Below, in pieces: positions 15,624 through 23,824 of a DNA stretch of 64,000 nucleotides. Made by a program: the position numbers and the translations under genes. The DNA is from a virus. The DNA is taken from the IMG/VR virus record IMGVR_UViG_3300032224_000970, positions 62,001-126,000 of that record. One strand, given 5' to 3'. The first letter of the stretch is position 1. Each line of letters opens with the position of its first letter. The notes under the pieces are model-generated. The model saw only the letters and a list, made by a program, of their open reading frames with translations, did no database searches and was not told the origin of the DNA.

Positions 15624-17813
15624 ATGAAAATGAATTCAGTTGACCTCGCTGCAAAACTTCTTGCAAACGAAAACATCACTGTGGTGCGTGCGAATGTTAG
15701 TACCGCATCCTTTGACATCAAATCCCGTGTTCTCACACTTCCGCAATGGAAGGACATGACTCCCGAACAAGAGCAGATGCTTGTCGGTCATGAAGTTGGA
15801 CACGCACTCTACACAACCGAAGAATATAGCGATAGCGTTAAAGAACAAATGTCGCTAATGGGTTACCTCAATGTGATCGAAGATGTACGCATCGAGAAAC
15901 TTATGAAGCGAGAGTATCCTGGTATCCGTAAGGTGATGGCTGAGGGTTATCGTCAGCTGAATGAAAAAGACTTTTTTGGTATCTCTAAAATTCCAGATCT
16001 GTCCTCACTCAATCTGATCGACCGCATCAACCTATACTTCAAAGCTGGTTATCAGTGTGGTGTTCGATTCACTGCTGAAGAGAAAGTGCTTGTAGATGCA
16101 GTTGAACGTACCGAATCTGTAGAAGAAGTTATTGACCTTGCGAAGAAGGTATATGACTTCTCGAAGGCATCTGCCGAGAAGAAAATGAGTGAGCGTAAAC
16201 TCAACATCACTGCAGAAGATCTACAAGAACAAGAAGATGAATTTGATGAATTTAATGACAATCTTGATTATGAAGATTTGATTGCTGATGGTGAGATCGA
16301 TCCTGATCTTGATGCGGAAGACGATTACAATCGTACACCATCTATCGGTCGTGATATGCGCACTCCCGAACAGAAAGAAGCTGATAGCAAAGCACAAGAA
16401 GAAAAACAAATAGAGAAAGAGTTGGAGTCTATCACCGAAAAAACATTCCAAGAAAAATTGGAAGCACTTGCTGATACTGATACTGAATACTTCTACTACA
16501 ACTTAGAAGAGAACTACAAGTTTGATCCTATCGTTGACTACAAACGTATTTTGCGTGAGACTGTTTTAGTAGAAGACCAGCTGAAAGGAAATGCAGCTGC
16601 TAAAGAAAAATTGGAACAGTTTAAGGTTGACTCTTCACGTATTGTGAGTTACTTAATCAAAGAATTTGAGATGCGTAAGAGTGCGACTCTTTACAAACGT
16701 GCTCAGGTCTCTAAGAGTGGTTCTCTGGATATGACCAAAGTTTGGTCTTACAAATTGAATGAGGATTTGTTCAAACGTGTAACTACCATCCCTCAGGGTA
16801 AAAACCATGGTATGGTTTTCTTGCTTGACTGGTCTGGTTCTATGGATTATGTTTTGAATGACACTATGAAACAGGTAATTAGTCTTGCGATGTTCTGCCA
16901 TCGTGCGCAAATTCCTTATCAGGTTCTTGCATTCTCATCACAGTACTCAATCTTTGGTGATGATACTGGTTACAAGATGAATGATCTTAGACGTGAGTTC
17001 TACCATTCAAACAAAGATGAAAAATTGAATTCCAAAATTTCAAAACTTGGTAATGCTGTAAATGCATTCGCACTGTTGGAATTGTTCTCTAGCAAAATGA
17101 GTAACGTAGAATTCAATACAATGATGCGTCGTTTCATTGACCCATATATGCTGCGTTACATTCCAGGTAACCAGTATACAACTGGTGGTACACCATTGAA
17201 CGAAGCACTCGGTTATATGGTGTCTTACTTGCCGAAGTTTGCCAAAACTAACAACGTGGAAAAAATGTCACTGATTACATTGACAGATGGCGAAGGTCAT
17301 ATGCTTGACACTGATAATGGTACTCGATTCAAGAGTTTTGGATATAACAATGACTACAGCAAGAAAAGAAATATGCGTCACTTCTTGCAAGATCCGCAAA
17401 CGAAAAAGACATATGAGGTTGCTGATAATGGTTTCAGTCAAACCGAATCGATTATCCGTATGATGAAAGATCGTTATAACATTAACATCATTGGCTTCTA
17501 TATCTGCGAGAATGGTCGTCGTGCACTGGGTAATGCTATTCGTGCAAACATTCCAGGCTATGCTGGTAGCGTTGATGTGTTGGTTGACATCTGGCGTAAC
17601 CAATTTCGTGACTATGGTTTTGCTTCAGTCAAGAGCAGTGGACGTGATGACCTGTTTATTGTTCCTATGAACAAACTCAAAGTTGAGGATGGTGAAATGG
17701 AAGTTGCGGAGAAGCAAACTGCAAAACAGATTGCAAGGTCTTTCACCAAACACCTGACTGGACGCAAGACTTCTCGAGTCCTGTTGAACCAGTTTATCGG
17801 CTACGTAGCGTAG
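15624..17813 (+). CDS. Zincin-like domain plus VWA domain protein (CobT-like)
   Basis: The N-terminal part of this 729-residue protein carries VGHEVGHALYTTEE at about residue 53. Its HExxH metal site is followed by NVIEDVRIEKLMKREYPG, which could supply a third ligand. A long acidic segment (about 200-280) follows. A VWA domain starts at about residue 400 with MIDAS LDWSGSMDYV and later SLITLTDGEGH. Such proteins partner with MoxR/CobS AAA+ ATPases, and one is encoded next. CobT naming comes from cobaltochelatase relatives; phage copies probably work in protein remodelling or maturation, which is inference. SD AAAGGA is 8 bases upstream. Confidence 0.8.
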   Translation: MKMNSVDLAAKLLANENITVVRANVSTASFDIKSRVLTLPQWKDMTPEQEQMLVGHEVGHALYTTEEYSDSVKEQMSLMGYLNVIEDVRIEKLMKREYPGIRKVMAEGYRQLNEKDFFGISKIPDLSSLNLIDRINLYFKAGYQCGVRFTAEEKVLVDAVERTESVEEVIDLAKKVYDFSKASAEKKMSERKLNITAEDLQEQEDEFDEFNDNLDYEDLIADGEIDPDLDAEDDYNRTPSIGRDMRTPEQKEADSKAQEEKQIEKELESITEKTFQEKLEALADTDTEYFYYNLEENYKFDPIVDYKRILRETVLVEDQLKGNAAAKEKLEQFKVDSSRIVSYLIKEFEMRKSATLYKRAQVSKSGSLDMTKVWSYKLNEDLFKRVTTIPQGKNHGMVFLLDWSGSMDYVLNDTMKQVISLAMFCHRAQIPYQVLAFSSQYSIFGDDTGYKMNDLRREFYHSNKDEKLNSKISKLGNAVNAFALLELFSSKMSNVEFNTMMRRFIDPYMLRYIPGNQYTTGGTPLNEALGYMVSYLPKFAKTNNVEKMSLITLTDGEGHMLDTDNGTRFKSFGYNNDYSKKRNMRHFLQDPQTKKTYEVADNGFSQTESIIRMMKDRYNINIIGFYICENGRRALGNAIRANIPGYAGSVDVLVDIWRNQFRDYGFASVKSSGRDDLFIVPMNKLKVEDGEMEVAEKQTAKQIARSFTKHLTGRKTSRVLLNQFIGYVA

Positions 17814-17828
17814 AGAGGGCTAAAAAAG

Positions 17829-17851
17829 TCCTTTAAAATCAATGACTTACG
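17829..17851 (+). repeat. Copy 2 of the 23-bp intergenic element
   Basis: It is identical to the copy at 15293-15315 and again sits between a gene end and a class B promoter. The -35 box of the next promoter begins 7 bases further on. Confidence 0.8.
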
Positions 17852-17857
17852 GAGTGC

Positions 17858-17886
17858 TTTACTTTAATTCAGAACTAGGGTATAAT
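17858..17886 (+). promoter_or_regulatory. Class B sigma70-type promoter for the cobS-like gene
   Basis: TTTACT, 17 bases, TATAAT within GTGCTTTACTTTAATTC and TAGGGTATAAT contexts. It lies 50 bases before the ATPase start. Confidence 0.8.
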
Positions 17887-17935
17887 TCTCTTGTAGGCTT
17901 GTGAAATGTTGTTAACTTTATGATGGAGAAAATTG

Positions 17936-19093
17936 ATGGCTAAAATTACCGAAGGTCAGAAGGCAGTTTTTGAAGAGAAACTCTTTGCAAAATTTCCTGA
18001 TGTCAAAACCACTAAGACTGTGACACGTAAACAGTTGCTTGAGATTCGTGAGGAAATGGGTAACCAGTTCCATCCTTTGTGGCTCATGCAAAATGTTATC
18101 GGTCGTGGCTTGTATGCAATCGATGGTGGTGCAGCTACCCCTGTCGTTATCGGCAATACCGTAACTAAACCTGTACAGAAAGCAGAATCATTCGTGGTTG
18201 ATTATACTGATATTGATGCGTTGATCCCGAAGAAGGATTCAAATTTTGTTCCTTTCGGTAACTTTTCTGATGTTGAAAACATTATCAAGGCAGGTATTTT
18301 TTATCCTTCCTACATCAGTGGTCCTACTGGGAATGGTAAGTCAACGATGATTGAGCAGATCTGTGCCAAGCACAAGAAGCCACTCATTCGTGTTAACCTG
18401 AATATGATGACTGACGAAGAACAGCTGATCGGTTCAAAAACACTGATCGAAGGTAACGTGCAGATCGTTGAGGGTCCAGTCCTGATTGCAATGCGCACTG
18501 GTTGCACTTTGCTGCTTGACGAAATTGACGCTGGCTCTGCAAATACTTTGCTGTGCTTGCAACCGATTCTTGAGGGTAAGCCATATTACTTCAAACTCAA
18601 GAATGAAATGATTGTTCCTGCTGCTGGTTTCAATATCATTGCAACTGCGAACACTAAGGGTAAAGGTTCAGACGATGGTCGTTACATCGGTACCAACGTG
18701 CTGAACGAAGCATTCTTGGAACGATTTGCTGTTACATTCGAACAAGAATATCCGAATGCCAAAGTTGAAGTTAAGATTATCAAGAATCTGATGGAAACTT
18801 ATGCATGTGTTGACGAAGAGTTTGCAAATACCCTTGTTAAGTGGGCTGAAGCAATTCGTCGCACCTTTGATGATGGTGGTGTGGATGAGACGATCACGAC
18901 TCGTCGTATGACTCATATCGTTCGTGCCTTTGCAATCTTCAAAGACCGTAAGAAGGCAGTTGAACTTTGCTGCAATCGTTTTGACTCTGCAACGAAACTT
19001 GCATTCCAGGATCTGTTTGAGAAGGTATCAAACCCTGTGGTCGAGCCAGTTGCAGCACCTCAACCGACTGCAACAGATGAAGTGCCATTTTAA
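17936..19093 (+). CDS. cobS: MoxR/CobS-type AAA+ ATPase
   Basis: This 385-residue protein resembles the CobS-like ATPases common in T4-like cyanophages and relatives. Residues 1-75 form a small domain ending in LWLMQNVIGRGLY, which recurs as a separate protein in the next gene. The ATPase has Walker A GPTGNGKST at about residue 128, Walker B LLLDEIDA at about 192, sensor IIATANTKGKGS and FLERFAVTFEQEYP. It likely works with the upstream VWA protein as a MoxR-VWA chaperone pair. Real cobalt chelation is doubtful because other cobalamin genes are absent. ATG 17936 follows GGAG by 7 bases. Confidence 0.85.
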   Translation: MAKITEGQKAVFEEKLFAKFPDVKTTKTVTRKQLLEIREEMGNQFHPLWLMQNVIGRGLYAIDGGAATPVVIGNTVTKPVQKAESFVVDYTDIDALIPKKDSNFVPFGNFSDVENIIKAGIFYPSYISGPTGNGKSTMIEQICAKHKKPLIRVNLNMMTDEEQLIGSKTLIEGNVQIVEGPVLIAMRTGCTLLLDEIDAGSANTLLCLQPILEGKPYYFKLKNEMIVPAAGFNIIATANTKGKGSDDGRYIGTNVLNEAFLERFAVTFEQEYPNAKVEVKIIKNLMETYACVDEEFANTLVKWAEAIRRTFDDGGVDETITTRRMTHIVRAFAIFKDRKKAVELCCNRFDSATKLAFQDLFEKVSNPVVEPVAAPQPTATDEVPF

Positions 19094-19095
19094 AT

Positions 19096-19124
19096 TTGAC
19101 ATTTATTCAAAAGTGTAGTATACT
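19096..19124 (+). promoter_or_regulatory. Sigma70-type promoter
   Basis: TTGACA, 17 bases, TATACT in a GTAGTATACT context, directly after the cobS-like stop. It serves the gene at 19155. Confidence 0.75.
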
Positions 19125-19154
19125 TCTATTGTTAACTTGATAAAGGAATTGATT

Positions 19155-19637
19155 ATGAAAAAATTTGCTGACCTGTCCAAAGCCCAGAAACAATTTTGCG
19201 TGCGTATTTTGGATGTATGTCCTCAATACCGTAAGCAGAAAGATCTGACATGGAAGGAACTGCTTGCTGGTTACTTCTTGCTGAAAGACCAACGTAAGCA
19301 AACTGGCGAGAAGATTGGTTTCCCGATGTGGCTTCAGAAAACTAATATCGTGGGACGTGGTACTTATCAAATGCCATGGCCAACTGATAAAGAACTTTCT
19401 GACTACGTCGCAGCCAAGACTGCACCTAAAGCTGTTAAGCAGCCGAAGGTTGCCAAAGTCAAGGTAGCCAAAGTTAAAGCAACTAAGACTGTAGCAAAAT
19501 CTAAACCTGCTGCACCTGTTGCTGATACGGATCTCGGTAAGTCTCGTTTGCAATCTATCATCGATGACTCAGTGTCTCATGATGCAGACGAAGAAGACTT
19601 TAACCAGATCCTGCGTGAGAATGGTATCGAAGTCTAA
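19155..19637 (+). CDS. Stand-alone CobS N-terminal-like domain with basic tail
   Basis: The first ~75 residues of this 160-residue protein mirror the N-terminus of the preceding ATPase (KAQKQFCVRILDVCPQYRK, PMWLQKTNIVGRGTYQMP). A Lys/Ala/Val-rich low-complexity tail (KVAKVKVAKVKATKTVAKSK) and an acidic C-terminus follow. It may be a decoy, adaptor or DNA/substrate-recruiting form of the CobS domain. ATG 19155 follows SD AAAGGA by 7 bases; a TTG at 19137 is rejected. Confidence 0.7.
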   Translation: MKKFADLSKAQKQFCVRILDVCPQYRKQKDLTWKELLAGYFLLKDQRKQTGEKIGFPMWLQKTNIVGRGTYQMPWPTDKELSDYVAAKTAPKAVKQPKVAKVKVAKVKATKTVAKSKPAAPVADTDLGKSRLQSIIDDSVSHDADEEDFNQILRENGIEV

Positions 19638-19652
19638 TTTTAGATTTCTCTA

Positions 19653-19695
19653 ATCGGGTAGAGGGAAAGCCATCCCCTCTCCCGATCTTTTTATT
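19653..19695 (+). terminator. Rho-independent terminator
   Basis: ATCGGG and AGAGGG on the left pair with CCCTCT and CCCGAT on the right, making a long, nearly perfect stem followed by CTTTTTATTT. Confidence 0.88.
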
Positions 19696-19725
19696 TTGAT
19701 GGCGTGTTAATTATGGAGACATTAT

Positions 19726-19995
19726 ATGTCCAAACAAGCAAAGTTGTTGTCTTATTTGCAGTCTGGTAATGAAGTGACTGTTAAACAGATTTCTGGTGTG
19801 TTCGGTATCGCTCACCCAGCATCTGCAATTCGTAACCTACGTGAGCAAGGCTACTGCGTTTACACTAACGCTGCTAAACTCTCTGATGGTACTCGTACTA
19901 CTAAGTACCGTATCGGTGCTCCAAGCAAGCGTATGATTCGTCTCGTGAATCTTATCGCTGGTGCATCTGCTTTTACCGCACAGCGTAAAGGCTAA
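19726..19995 (+). CDS. Winged-helix (HTH) protein
   Basis: This 89-residue basic protein has a helix-turn-helix: KQAKLLSYLQSGNEVTVKQI, then FGIAHPASAIRNLREQGYCV, then a wing (TNAAKLSDGTRTTKYRIG). This matches small winged-helix proteins common in tailed phages, likely DNA-binding regulators. It lies between two terminators and so forms a single-gene unit; no promoter of the two recognised classes is visible, so low-level readthrough may express it. Confidence 0.7.
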   Translation: MSKQAKLLSYLQSGNEVTVKQISGVFGIAHPASAIRNLREQGYCVYTNAAKLSDGTRTTKYRIGAPSKRMIRLVNLIAGASAFTAQRKG

Positions 19996-20004
19996 TTGAG
20001 TAAC

Positions 20005-20040
20005 TGAGTCTGGGTATCTCTAGGTACTCAGACTCATTTT
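20005..20040 (+). terminator. Rho-independent terminator
   Basis: TGAGTCTG pairs with CAGACTCA across a 16-base inner region that can partly pair, followed by TTTT. Confidence 0.8.
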
Positions 20041-20053
20041 ATTATGGGATACT

Positions 20054-20392
20054 ATGGTAACTAAACAAGAAATAGAGAAGTCCCAAACAGCTACGACTGG
20101 TGGGCGAAAATTTGATGGTAACAAACTTGAATATGGTTTGTTACCTCCACTTGCATTGAAAGCAACAGTAGAGATTCTGACTTTCGGTGCACAAAAATAT
20201 GAACGGGACAACTGGATACGTGTTCCCGATTCAAAGCGTAGATACTTTGACGCAATGCAAAGACATCTATGGGCATGGAAAGAGGGAGAACAAAACGATC
20301 CCGAGACTGGTAAGAATCACTTGGCGCATGCAATGTGCTGCCTAATGTTCTTGTATGAGCATGATGTAAAGTATTCAAAGGATGAAAAATGA
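20054..20392 (+). CDS. dATP/dGTP diphosphohydrolase-like protein (DUF5664)
   Basis: This 112-residue protein has the pattern GGRKFDGNKLEYGLLPPLAL, then EILTFGAQKYERDNW, RYFDAMQRHLWAWKEGE and DPETGKNHLAHAMCCLMFL. This matches the helical MazG-related family annotated as dATP/dGTP diphosphohydrolase N-terminal domain. The metal-coordinating E/H/D residues are spread over the helices. It may trim the nucleotide pool. It overlaps the next gene by ATGA. Confidence 0.8.
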   Translation: MVTKQEIEKSQTATTGGRKFDGNKLEYGLLPPLALKATVEILTFGAQKYERDNWIRVPDSKRRYFDAMQRHLWAWKEGEQNDPETGKNHLAHAMCCLMFLYEHDVKYSKDEK

Positions 20393-20790
20393 TTGAGTGC
20401 ATCATAGCAGGTGATAGTATCGCAGTCGGCATTGCTAATGTTCGTAAAGAATGTGTTGCGTATGCAAAGGGTGGTATCAACTCAAAGAACTGGTTGAACA
20501 GCAATATTCAAAACACACCATTGGTCGCTAAGCATGTTATCATCTCTCTTGGATCTAATGACCACAAAGGAATCAAGACAGAAGAAGAACTGCGTACGAT
20601 TCGCAAACTAACAAATGCTGATAGAGTATTTTGGGTTATGCCTAGCACCAAGTTTCCAATTCAAAGAGAAGCAATCGTGAAGATTGCCAATGAATATCAC
20701 GATACTGTTTTGAGAACAGAAAGAATGCAAGAAGATAATGTCCATCCTTCTTGGGCAGGATATAAAGAAATTGCCAAAGCAACTGAATAA
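20389..20790 (+). CDS. SGNH-hydrolase-like protein
   Basis: The 133-residue protein shows the SGNH blocks in order: GDSIAVG (nucleophile Ser), a Gly in AKGG, GSND (Asn) and DNVHPSWAGY (Asp and His). These define the GDSL/SGNH esterase fold. It is short for the family and lacks a signal peptide, so it is cytoplasmic. The substrate is unknown; cell-wall, exopolysaccharide or RNA/lipid esters are all possible. It is co-translated with the dNTP hydrolase-like protein. Confidence 0.75.
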   Translation: MIECIIAGDSIAVGIANVRKECVAYAKGGINSKNWLNSNIQNTPLVAKHVIISLGSNDHKGIKTEEELRTIRKLTNADRVFWVMPSTKFPIQREAIVKIANEYHDTVLRTERMQEDNVHPSWAGYKEIAKATE

Positions 20791-20792
20791 AT

Positions 20793-20821
20793 TTTACTTA
20801 TACTCAAATCTGGAGTATAAT
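20793..20821 (+). promoter_or_regulatory. Sigma70-type promoter for the clamp operon
   Basis: TTTACT, 17 bases, TATAAT (GGAGTATAAT context). It lies 42 bases before the clamp start and likely drives gene 45. Confidence 0.78.
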
Positions 20822-20862
20822 AATTTATACATAGTAATGTGTTTAATTGAATGGAGAATCAA

Positions 20863-21525
20863 ATGAAATTAAGTAAAGATACGGTATCACTTTTTAAGAA
20901 CTTTGCTGGAATCAATAGCAACTTGTTGTTGAAGCATGGTAATAAACTTGCCACCATCTCATCTCAAAAGAATGTTATGTCCGATACAGTCGTGACTGAA
21001 ACATTCCCCATCGACTTCGGTATCTATGATCTGAATGAGTTTCTTGGAGCAATGTCCTTGTTCGAAGATCCTGAGTTGGATTTTGGTGAGAAGTTTGTTA
21101 CCATCAAAGAAGGTAACTCTAGCATTAAGTATTTCGCTGCAGACCCAAGCGTACTTACTGCACCACAGAAAGCAATCACATTCCCCAATGCAGATATCGA
21201 CTTCACGATGACATCTACAATGTTGAATATGATTCAGAAGACCGCATCTGTTCTTCGTGCAACTGATCTTATCATTGTTGGTGATGGTAGCAAGATGGTT
21301 ATCCAAGTTGGCGACAAGAAGAATGCCACTGGTAATACTTACAATGCTCAGGTAGGTAACACAGATAAGACTTTCAAAGTATTTGTGAAAGTAGAAAACC
21401 TAAAGATGCTTCCTGGCGATTATCTTGTCAGCATCTCAAGTAAGAAGATCTCTCGCTTCAAAGCAACATCTAGCGACTTGGTTTACTACGTCGCAGTTGA
21501 AGCAGATTCAACATTTGAGTTTTGA
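20863..21525 (+). CDS. 45: Sliding clamp gp45
   Basis: The 220-residue protein aligns end to end with T4 gp45: MKLSKDTVSLFKNFAGINSN (T4 MKLSKDTTALLKNFATINSG), IYDLNEFLGAMSLF and the C-terminal YYVAVEADSTFEF (T4 NYVVALEADSTHDF). It is the trimeric processivity ring for gp43 and, in T4, the activator of late transcription through gp55. The start at 20863 is set by the T4 match and by GGAG five bases upstream; the ATG at 20851 overlaps that SD. Confidence 0.96.
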   Translation: MKLSKDTVSLFKNFAGINSNLLLKHGNKLATISSQKNVMSDTVVTETFPIDFGIYDLNEFLGAMSLFEDPELDFGEKFVTIKEGNSSIKYFAADPSVLTAPQKAITFPNADIDFTMTSTMLNMIQKTASVLRATDLIIVGDGSKMVIQVGDKKNATGNTYNAQVGNTDKTFKVFVKVENLKMLPGDYLVSISSKKISRFKATSSDLVYYVAVEADSTFEF

Positions 21526-21530
21526 TTATG

Positions 21531-21549
21531 ACAGGGGTGACTCCCCTGT
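21531..21549 (+). terminator. Hairpin after gene 45 (possible attenuator)
   Basis: ACAGGGG and CCCCTGT form a perfect 7-bp stem with a 5-base loop. The T tract is weak (TCCCTTTATTA), so it may only attenuate. That would give the clamp higher expression than the loader genes downstream. Confidence 0.6.
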
Positions 21550-21575
21550 TCCCTTTATTATGCTTGGAGTGATAT

Positions 21576-22526
21576 ATGATTGATAGTCGTAATGAGATGT
21601 TCCTGTGGGTTGAGAAGTATCGCCCACAGAAGATTGATGATTGTGTCCTACCTGAATCCCTGAAGAAAACTTTCCATGAGTATATTGCTCAAGGAGAGTT
21701 ACCTACATTCTTGTTTTGTGGAACCGCAGGTGTAGGTAAGACTACTGTTGCCAAGGCACTGTGTAACGAGATCGGTGCTGAGTATATGTTCATCAATGGT
21801 TCAGAAGAATCAGGTATCGATGTTCTGCGAACCAAAATCAAATCCTTTGCTTCTTCAGTTTCCCTAACTGATGCAAAGAAAGTTGTCATCCTTGACGAAG
21901 CGGACTATCTCAATCCCAATTCAACTCAACCAGCGTTGCGAGCATTCATCGAAGAGTTCTCTGCCAACTGTCGTTTCATCTTTACATGTAACTTTAAGAA
22001 TCGTATCATTGAACCATTGCACTCACGATGTGCAGTTATTGACTTCAAGATCGAGAACAAAGACAAGCAGGAAACTGCAGCTGCATTCTACAAACGTGCA
22101 GCACAGATTCTGAAGCAAGAAAATGTTGAGTTTGATCCAAAGGTTGTCGTTGAAGTTGTTATGAAACACTTCCCTGACTATCGTCGCATTCTAAATGAAC
22201 TTCAGCGTTACTCTGTGTCAGGTAAGATTGACTCAGGTATCCTTGTCAATGTAAGTCAAGAATCATTTAAAGACTTGGTTAAATTGATGAGCCAGAAAGA
22301 GTTTAACGAAGTGCGTAAGTGGGTCGGTAAGAACTCTGACATGGATTCAGTTGCTCTGTTCAGAGAACTATATGATTCCGCAAATACTTTACTTGAACCA
22401 GCAAGCATACCACAGATGGTAATTACACTTGCAGAGTATCAGTACAAGGCTGCATTCGTAGCAGACCATGAACTAAATACTATGGCAGCATTAACCGAAA
22501 TAATGGCTAACTGCAAATTCAAGTAA
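21576..22526 (+). CDS. 44: Clamp loader large subunit gp44
   Basis: This 316-residue AAA+ clamp loader ATPase (T4: 319) opens gp45. Signatures: FLWVEKYRPQKIDDCVLP, Walker A GTAGVGKTT, Walker B VVILDEADYL, sensor 1 FTCNFKNRI and the SRC motif (LHSRCAVIDF) containing the arginine finger. SD GGAG is 8 bases before ATG. It is followed by small genes and the gp62 subunit. Confidence 0.96.
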   Translation: MIDSRNEMFLWVEKYRPQKIDDCVLPESLKKTFHEYIAQGELPTFLFCGTAGVGKTTVAKALCNEIGAEYMFINGSEESGIDVLRTKIKSFASSVSLTDAKKVVILDEADYLNPNSTQPALRAFIEEFSANCRFIFTCNFKNRIIEPLHSRCAVIDFKIENKDKQETAAAFYKRAAQILKQENVEFDPKVVVEVVMKHFPDYRRILNELQRYSVSGKIDSGILVNVSQESFKDLVKLMSQKEFNEVRKWVGKNSDMDSVALFRELYDSANTLLEPASIPQMVITLAEYQYKAAFVADHELNTMAALTEIMANCKFK

Positions 22527-22535
22527 GGAATTAAA

Positions 22536-22850
22536 ATGGAACTAATCATTTTAGTTGTTGCCGTAATTATTGCATATAAAATTGGTTGGATAGCACGAGA
22601 GTATCATGCGAGAGCTACTATCGATAATTTTGTGCAATATATGGAAGCAAAACAAGAAGAAGCCACTGAAGGTTTGATTCCTATCATAATCGAAAAGGTT
22701 GATGGTGTGTTCTACGTATACAGTGGACAAGATAATACATTTATGGCACAGGGTAAAAATCGTAGGGATCTTGAAGATGCACTAGATAAAAGATACCCAG
22801 GAAAGAAGTTTGCAGCATTACCCTCCAATTTAAAAGAGGTTGGATTATGA
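22536..22850 (+). CDS. Small membrane-anchored hypothetical protein
   Basis: This 104-residue protein has one N-terminal membrane segment (MELIILVVAVIIAYKIGWIA). A soluble domain contains IIIEKVDGVFYVYSGQDNTFMA and a GKNRRDLEDALDKRYPGK helix. It lies inside the clamp-loader operon. No family function is known to me. Confidence 0.65.
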   Translation: MELIILVVAVIIAYKIGWIAREYHARATIDNFVQYMEAKQEEATEGLIPIIIEKVDGVFYVYSGQDNTFMAQGKNRRDLEDALDKRYPGKKFAALPSNLKEVGL

Positions 22851-23029
22851 TGATAAGCGAATATACAGAAGGTATGCGTAATGCTAAAGTTTTGAGGATG
22901 GAAAGAGGACACTATATTGTTATGGTTTGGGATGCCGATCGTGAGATTGATGAGCACAAAACATTCGATAACTTAGACTCTGCCGAGGATTTTGCTGAGA
23001 ATTGGGTGCTCAAACATGTCCCCCTTTGA
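22847..23029 (+). CDS. Small hypothetical protein
   Basis: A 60-residue protein begins in an ATGA-type overlap with the preceding gene (a second ATG follows at 22850). It contains RMERGHYIVMVWDADREI and a DSAEDFAENW helix, a short beta-beta-alpha pattern. It overlaps the beginning of gene 62 by 14 bases. Confidence 0.6.
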   Translation: MMISEYTEGMRNAKVLRMERGHYIVMVWDADREIDEHKTFDNLDSAEDFAENWVLKHVPL

Positions 23030-23396
23030 TTTTATTAATGCAATAAACACCACCAAACAGAATCTCTTCGAGGATCCACAGGCAGATAAGGATTATTCTG
23101 CCTTCATGGTCAATCGTGGTCTGTCGTATTTTCCCGATACGGTTCTATATGCCAATGAGATGAATAGATATCCTTCTTTACCGAAGGAATGGCAATTTTC
23201 GTTTTTCCTAAATACTATATCTAAGAAGAAAAGATTTAGTAAGTGGGCTAAGAAAGACAACGAAACTAAGTCTATTCAACTTGTCAAGGAATACTATGGG
23301 TATTCTACGGAGAAGGCGAAAGAAGCACTATCGGTTCTTTCGCCAGAGCATTTGAACATGATAGAAGAAAAATTATATAAAGGTGGAAAATCATGA
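23016..23396 (+). CDS. 62: Clamp loader small subunit gp62
   Basis: This 126-residue protein completes the gp44/62 loader. [18 protein letters not shown] and [28 protein letters not shown] match the T4 block [47 protein letters not shown] matches T4 YLMAAVPRGKRYGKWAK. It is shorter than T4 gp62 (187). An upstream TTG at 22992 is rejected in favour of ATG 23016. It overlaps regA by ATGA. Confidence 0.9.
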   Translation: [126 protein letters not shown]

Positions 23397-23812
23397 CTGT
23401 TGAAATGATTTATTACGACTGGACGCCAGAGTCCATGCTTGAAGTGACCTTGCCAGAACCAGACAATTTTTTGAAGGTTCGTGAGACACTTACCCGCATC
23501 GGCATCGCATCCAGAAAAGAACAGAAGTTATACCAATCCTGCCATATCCTACATAAGCAGGGAAGGTACTTCATCGTTCACTTTAAGGAACTGTTTGCAC
23601 TAGATGGTAAAGAGTCGAACATCACTTCAGGTGACATTGAACGTAGGAATGCCATCGCTGGCTTATTGCAAGACTGGGATCTATTGAAGATTCTTGTTCC
23701 TGCTAAGGCAGATCCAAAAGCATCTCTATCTCAGATTAAGGTTGTATCCTATAAAGAGAAAGAGGAATGGGAACTTGTTCCTAAATATAACATTGGTAAA
23801 AAGTCTAAATAA
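23393..23812 (+). CDS. regA: Translational repressor RegA
   Basis: This 139-residue protein (T4 RegA 122) is an mRNA-binding repressor of early phage genes. The motifs PDNFLKVRETLTRIGIASRK, LYQSCHILHKQGRYFIVHFKELFALDGK and ERRNAIAGLLQDWDLLKIL match the family closely. It sits directly after gp62 as in T4, in an ATGA overlap. Confidence 0.95.
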   Translation: MTVEMIYYDWTPESMLEVTLPEPDNFLKVRETLTRIGIASRKEQKLYQSCHILHKQGRYFIVHFKELFALDGKESNITSGDIERRNAIAGLLQDWDLLKILVPAKADPKASLSQIKVVSYKEKEEWELVPKYNIGKKSK

Positions 23813-23824
23813 TAGGAAACTGAA

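Noticed and set aside
15624-19093. Cobalamin biosynthesis (CobS/CobT cobaltochelatase)
   Set aside because: The ATPase and VWA proteins resemble these, but no CobN or other cobalamin gene is present and MoxR-VWA pairs have wider roles.
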